In this document: in pieces, positions 60,841-64,000 of the stretch
Numbering within the stretch: the first letter of the stretch is position 1
How the letters are laid out: every line of letters starts with the position of its first letter
Assembly: GCF_002924365.1 (NCBI RefSeq)
Contig: NZ_PQWB01000019.1
Location: forward strand, 1-64,000
Direction: 5' to 3'
Length of the DNA stretch: 64,000 nt
Origin: Chromobacterium alticapitis
Lineage (GTDB): Bacteria; Pseudomonadota; Gammaproteobacteria; Burkholderiales; Chromobacteriaceae
Program-made: the position numbers and the translations under genes
Notes under the pieces: generated by a model
What the model was told of the DNA's origin: nothing
The model's database searches: none
The model's input: only the letters and a program-made list of their open reading frames with translations

Positions 60841-62790
60841 ATGACCGAATCCACCGACGCCCTGCCGGCTGAAATCCAGCTGGACGATTACCTGGCCGAA
60901 CACCAGGCCACCATCGTCACCACCGAGGGCAGCCACGCGGTGTCGGTGCATGGCGAGCTGGCACTGGACGGCCACCGCATCCCTTACCATCTGGTGCCGG
61001 ACGAGGGTTTTCTGGGCAAGAGCGGCAAATGGCGCAAGCTGTCGCCGGAAGACCGGCTGGCTCTGGTCAAGGAACGCTGGAACGAGGCCGCGCGGCTGAA
61101 GATGGAGGCGCAACTGATAGCTTGCGCGCGCGAGGTGTTCGCGGTGGATGGCATCGAGCCGCTGCGCGCGCTGAGCGCCTTCATGGCCAAGTACGAGCGC
61201 GCCAAGGTGCGCTGCACCATCGCGCTGGACCGGGTAGCCGCCGCGCGCAGCCGGCAGACCGCCGACAAGGCTGCCGCCAAGACGCGCGATGCGGTCAACT
61301 TGTCGCGCTATCCGGAATCCTTCGCTACTGCCTACGCTATGCAGCGGCACTTCATCGCGGTGCTGGGGCCCACCAACTCAGGCAAGACCCACGCCGCGAT
61401 GGAGCATCTGCAAAAAGCCAAGAGCGGCGTGTATCTGGCGCCGCTGCGCCTGCTGGCGCTGGAAAACTACACCCGCTTGCAAGAGGCCGGTGTGGCGGTG
61501 AGCCTGATTACCGGCGAGCAGCGCAAGCTGCATCCAGAGGCTACCCACGTCGCCAGCACGGTAGAGATGCTGAATCCGGAGCGGCAGGTGGAAGTGGCGG
61601 TGATCGACGAAATCCAGCTGCTGGACGATCCGGACCGCGGCGCGGCCTGGACCGCCGCCGTGTGCGGGGTGCCGGCGCAGACGATTTACCTGGTTGGCGC
61701 GCCGGAGTCGCGCGAGGCGATAGAGTCGCTGGTGGCGCGCGTCGGCGGGACCTTGGAAGTGCGCACGCTGGAGCGCAAGACCGCGCTGCAAATGGACAAG
61801 GCGCCGCTGCTGTCCTTGAAAAACCTGAAACCCGGCGACGTGCTGATTGCGTTCTCGCGCCGCGAGGTGCTGAACTGGCGCGACAAGGTGATAGAGCAGG
61901 GGCTGACGGTGTCCGCCATCTACGGCAATTTGTCGCCGGAAGTGCGCCAAGCCCAGGCCGAACGCTTCGTCGCCGGCGAAACCCAGGTGGTGGTGGCTAC
62001 CGACGCCATCGGCATGGGCCTGAACACCCCGGCTCGACGCATCATCTTTACAACCGCCAGCAAGTGGGATGGCTACGCCGAGGGCATCATATCCGCGCCG
62101 CTGGCCAAGCAGATCTCTGGCCGGGCTGGGCGCTTTGGCAAGCATGAAACCGGTTATGTGGCTGGTTTCGACGGTCTGACTCACAAAACCATAGGCGCGC
62201 TGCTGCGGCAAAAGGCCGAGCCGCTGCCCAACAACGGCTTCTTCGTCGCGCCCAGTTTGAAGTATCTGGAAGCCATTTCCCAGGCGACGGGCGAGATCAA
62301 ACTCAAGGCCTTGCTGAGCTTGTTCGCCAAGCACATCAATGTGCACGACGAATTCTTCCTGCCGGCCAATCTGTCTGATCAGATGGAAAAGGCCGAATGG
62401 CTGGATGCGCTGCCCTTGAGCCTGGCCGACCGCTACACCTTCAGCCTGTGCCCGATCTCCACCAAGATTCCGATGCTGGAGAACGCGTTGCACGATTGGG
62501 CGGAACATCGTGCGCGCGGCAAAGCGGCGCCGCTGCTCAGGATGATGGGAACCGGCGGCCGCAACGAGCTGCAGTATCTGGAAGACAGCTGCAAGCTGTA
62601 CGCCGCTTACGCCTGGCTGGGCTATCGCCTGCCGGATACCTTCCCTGACGGCGAAATGGCGCAGTTGCTGATGCAGAGCACCTCGGAGCGCATCGACTCG
62701 CTGCTGCAAGTGCAGAACGCGCAAAAGCGCAAAGGCGCGCGCGGGGAGGATGGCGCTAGGCGCAAGCCAGGCCACTGGCGCAAGCGCTAA
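60841..62790 (+). CDS. SUV3-type DExx-box RNA helicase
   Basis: A 649-residue helicase. An N-terminal extension (1-165) precedes Walker A GPTNSGKT (176-183), motif Ia LAPLRLLALENY, motif II DEIQL (256-260), a Ser/Thr-like motif III region, motif V TDAIGMGLNTPARR and motif VI QISGRAGRFG (424-433). GPTNSGKT, DEIQ and the wording around motif VI are those of SUV3, the helicase of the mitochondrial RNA degradosome. The last 20 residues are Lys/Arg-rich (NAQKRKGARGEDGARRKPGH). ATG 60841 is chosen over an in-frame ATG at 60757 that lies in the promoter region. It probably unwinds RNA for decay with PNPase or RNase partners, by analogy. Confidence 0.88.
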   Translation: MTESTDALPAEIQLDDYLAEHQATIVTTEGSHAVSVHGELALDGHRIPYHLVPDEGFLGKSGKWRKLSPEDRLALVKERWNEAARLKMEAQLIACAREVFAVDGIEPLRALSAFMAKYERAKVRCTIALDRVAAARSRQTADKAAAKTRDAVNLSRYPESFATAYAMQRHFIAVLGPTNSGKTHAAMEHLQKAKSGVYLAPLRLLALENYTRLQEAGVAVSLITGEQRKLHPEATHVASTVEMLNPERQVEVAVIDEIQLLDDPDRGAAWTAAVCGVPAQTIYLVGAPESREAIESLVARVGGTLEVRTLERKTALQMDKAPLLSLKNLKPGDVLIAFSRREVLNWRDKVIEQGLTVSAIYGNLSPEVRQAQAERFVAGETQVVVATDAIGMGLNTPARRIIFTTASKWDGYAEGIISAPLAKQISGRAGRFGKHETGYVAGFDGLTHKTIGALLRQKAEPLPNNGFFVAPSLKYLEAISQATGEIKLKALLSLFAKHINVHDEFFLPANLSDQMEKAEWLDALPLSLADRYTFSLCPISTKIPMLENALHDWAEHRARGKAAPLLRMMGTGGRNELQYLEDSCKLYAAYAWLGYRLPDTFPDGEMAQLLMQSTSERIDSLLQVQNAQKRKGARGEDGARRKPGHWRKR

Positions 62791-62822
62791 ACTTCCGGGC
62801 GCGGTGTTACGCGGTCCTTATC

Positions 62823-62860
62823 AAACAACAGGCCCCGCCGAATGGCGGGGCCTGTTGTTT
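62823..62860. terminator. Rho-independent terminator of the helicase gene
   Basis: A perfect 17-base stem, the longest terminator stem in the window, with loop GAAT and arms ending AAAC... / ...GTTT, so it can act in both directions. Confidence 0.93.
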
Positions 62861-62928
62861 CGAGCGGCTAAGCGGAATCTGACTCCACGCTGAGCCGGAA
62901 CTGCTTGGCGCAGACCAGGCGACGCGCC

Positions 62929-63573
62929 TCAGGCGGTTGCGTTCAGGTTGGGGCTGGACACGCTTGGCTGTAAAAGAGATTGATTAACCTGGTATTGCGT
63001 CACGGCTTGTTGGCTGCTGTTGTTGCGTAGCAGGACCTGTTGCAGCGGCTGGGCGGACTGCTGAGCAGCCTGGGGCGGCGGGTTTTGTTGCGCCTGCGTT
63101 CCTCCCGCCGTCTGCTGCTGGGGGGCGTTTGTCGTGGCGGCCGCGGCCTGCGCGTTGGCGGTGTTGTTGCTTGCATTGGCCGCGGAGTTGGTGGCCTCGG
63201 CCGGCGTCGGGTTGCCGTTGACGGCAGGCGCCGTCGCCGCAGCTTGTTCCGGCTGCGGATTGGTGGCCAGCACGGCGGCGTTGCCTGTGGGCGTGGCTGG
63301 AGGAGGCGGCGCTGCGGGCGCTTGCGCCTGCGGCGCGGCTTGCTGGGCCTGTTGCGCTTGCTGATTTTGGCTGGCTACGATCAGCTGTTGCTGCAGCTGC
63401 TGCTCCACGCGGGCGGTGTCCGGATTTTGCCGGACGGCTGCCTGGGTGAGCGGCTGGCTGGTCGGCTGTTGCACCGAGGGCTGAGCGTTGTCCAACGACG
63501 ACTGAACCTGCCGCGTGTTCAACGTCGCATACGGCGGCTGCGAGCTGTAGCCTACGTTGGCGATGTTAGCCAT
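62929..63573 (-). CDS. Low-complexity Gln/Ala/Pro-rich protein
   Basis: A 214-residue protein with ordered-looking ends (MANIANVGYSSQPPYATLNT at the start; LLRNNSSQQAVTQYQVNQSL near the end) and a middle of Q/A/P/N repeats (QQAQQAQQAAPQAQAPAAPP). It has no lysine or cysteine and very few charged residues. There is no signal peptide, so it is cytoplasmic or exported by a non-Sec route. ATG 63573 has only a weak GGGA ahead. I do not recognise a family; a secreted or surface-linked disordered protein is one possibility. The alternative that it is a non-coding GC-rich artefact is less likely given the non-random ends. Confidence 0.55.
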   Translation of the reverse strand: MANIANVGYSSQPPYATLNTRQVQSSLDNAQPSVQQPTSQPLTQAAVRQNPDTARVEQQLQQQLIVASQNQQAQQAQQAAPQAQAPAAPPPPATPTGNAAVLATNPQPEQAAATAPAVNGNPTPAEATNSAANASNNTANAQAAAATTNAPQQQTAGGTQAQQNPPPQAAQQSAQPLQQVLLRNNSSQQAVTQYQVNQSLLQPSVSSPNLNATA

Positions 63574-63645
63574 GGTTGCAGTCCCAATGTTCCTATATCG
63601 CTGATATTAGTACATTTTTCTCCTGGCGGCTTGACTTTCTCCTGT

Positions 63646-64000
63646 CTATTCGATCAGTACCAGGCGCAGCATGCGCTCGGCGAGCGCGTCTACTGCCAGA
63701 TCGCCGTCGCGGCGATACCATTGCACCGTCCAGTGCAGGCTGCCCAGCAGGGTTCGGCGCAGTAGGCCGGTATCCTGTTTCACCATGCCGGCTGCGGCGG
63801 CCTCTTCCAGCACCTGCTGCCACAGCGCTTCGTAGCGGTCCCGCAACACCACCAGGCCGGGCTTGGCCGCTTCGGACACGCTGCGCCATTCGTACAGCAT
63901 CACTTCCAGCGCGGCCTGGTTGTCGCCCAGCAGCGAGTTCAGATGCACGCGGAACAGGGCCGCCAGTTTGTCGCGCAGCGTGGGCGCGGCGGCCAGGGCG
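63646..64000 (-). CDS. TetR-family regulator, C-terminal part
   Basis: The last 118 residues of a TetR protein; the N-terminal HTH is beyond the window. The visible part begins with LAAAPTLRDKLAALFRVHLN and contains MLYEWRSVSEAAKPGLVVLR, RYEALWQQVLEEAAAAGMVK and LLGSLHWTVQWYRRDGDLAV; the W-x-x-QWYR form is that of TetR proteins controlling acyl-CoA or steroid-side-chain catabolism (KstR2/FadR-like). The stop at 63646 is followed by 72 bases before the low-complexity gene on the same strand. Confidence 0.8.
   Translation of the reverse strand, partial: ALAAAPTLRDKLAALFRVHLNSLLGDNQAALEVMLYEWRSVSEAAKPGLVVLRDRYEALWQQVLEEAAAAGMVKQDTGLLRRTLLGSLHWTVQWYRRDGDLAVDALAERMLRLVLIE

Overview
The window is about two-thirds G+C, gene-dense and bacterial. 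Gene content fits a betaproteobacterium of the Chromobacterium/Neisseriales type: a TetR/PsrA-like and a MerR/LiuR-like lipid and branched-chain regulator, a family I.1 lipase with its own foldase, a secreted GH18 glycosidase, a PlpD-type (type Vd) autotransporter, KdsA (so an outer membrane with LPS) and an MdtABC-type RND pump. The organism is inferred from gene families only; there is no rRNA, tRNA or CRISPR in the window to anchor it.

Layout. 1-2.7 kb: two translationally coupled minus-strand genes that both carry single-base frameshifts, the second also 5'-truncated at a junction near 1560, then a VOC protein and a 2'-5' RNA ligase-like protein. 2.7-3.0 kb: a non-coding stretch with a 13-bp direct repeat and DnaA-box-like sequences. 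3.0-14.9 kb: housekeeping and mixed genes (ABC-F YheS, TsaD, OsmC-like YhfA, a stand-alone NuoB-like protein, a decayed AraC remnant, a periplasmic thioredoxin-like protein, an XRE-type regulator divergent from an SDR without the usual catalytic residues, ArfB, a DnaQ-like exonuclease, a methyltransferase, KdsA from a TTG start, a GST). 15-25 kb: a GH18 protein, then the minus-strand efflux operon mdtA-mdtB-mdtC-outer membrane factor. 25-33 kb: Kup, LysP, MarC-like protein, an iron-dependent alcohol dehydrogenase, a DUF488 protein and MetZ.

33-49 kb is a lipid uptake and degradation region: PsrA-like TetR regulator, FadE, a hotdog thioesterase, FadL, a fused hydroxyacyl-CoA dehydrogenase/enoyl-CoA hydratase, a thiolase, a PilZ-like protein, a surface patatin phospholipase, and a secreted lipase with its chaperone. 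Matching AAAC-N4-GTTT dyads lie in front of the TetR gene and fadL.

49-60.7 kb: a secreted S9 peptidase, then a minus-strand operon encoding the whole lower valine pathway (acyl-CoA dehydrogenase, enoyl-CoA hydratase, 3-hydroxyisobutyryl-CoA hydrolase, MmsB, MmsA) plus a 3-hydroxyacyl-CoA dehydrogenase. It is divergent from a MerR regulator and an acetyl-CoA acetyltransferase, with a TTGACG-N4-CGTCAA dyad between them. A low-GC WYL-like small gene and a REP-like inverted pair interrupt this operon. 60.8-64 kb: a SUV3-type helicase, a lysine-free Q/A/P-rich protein, and the C-terminal part of a TetR regulator that runs off the window.
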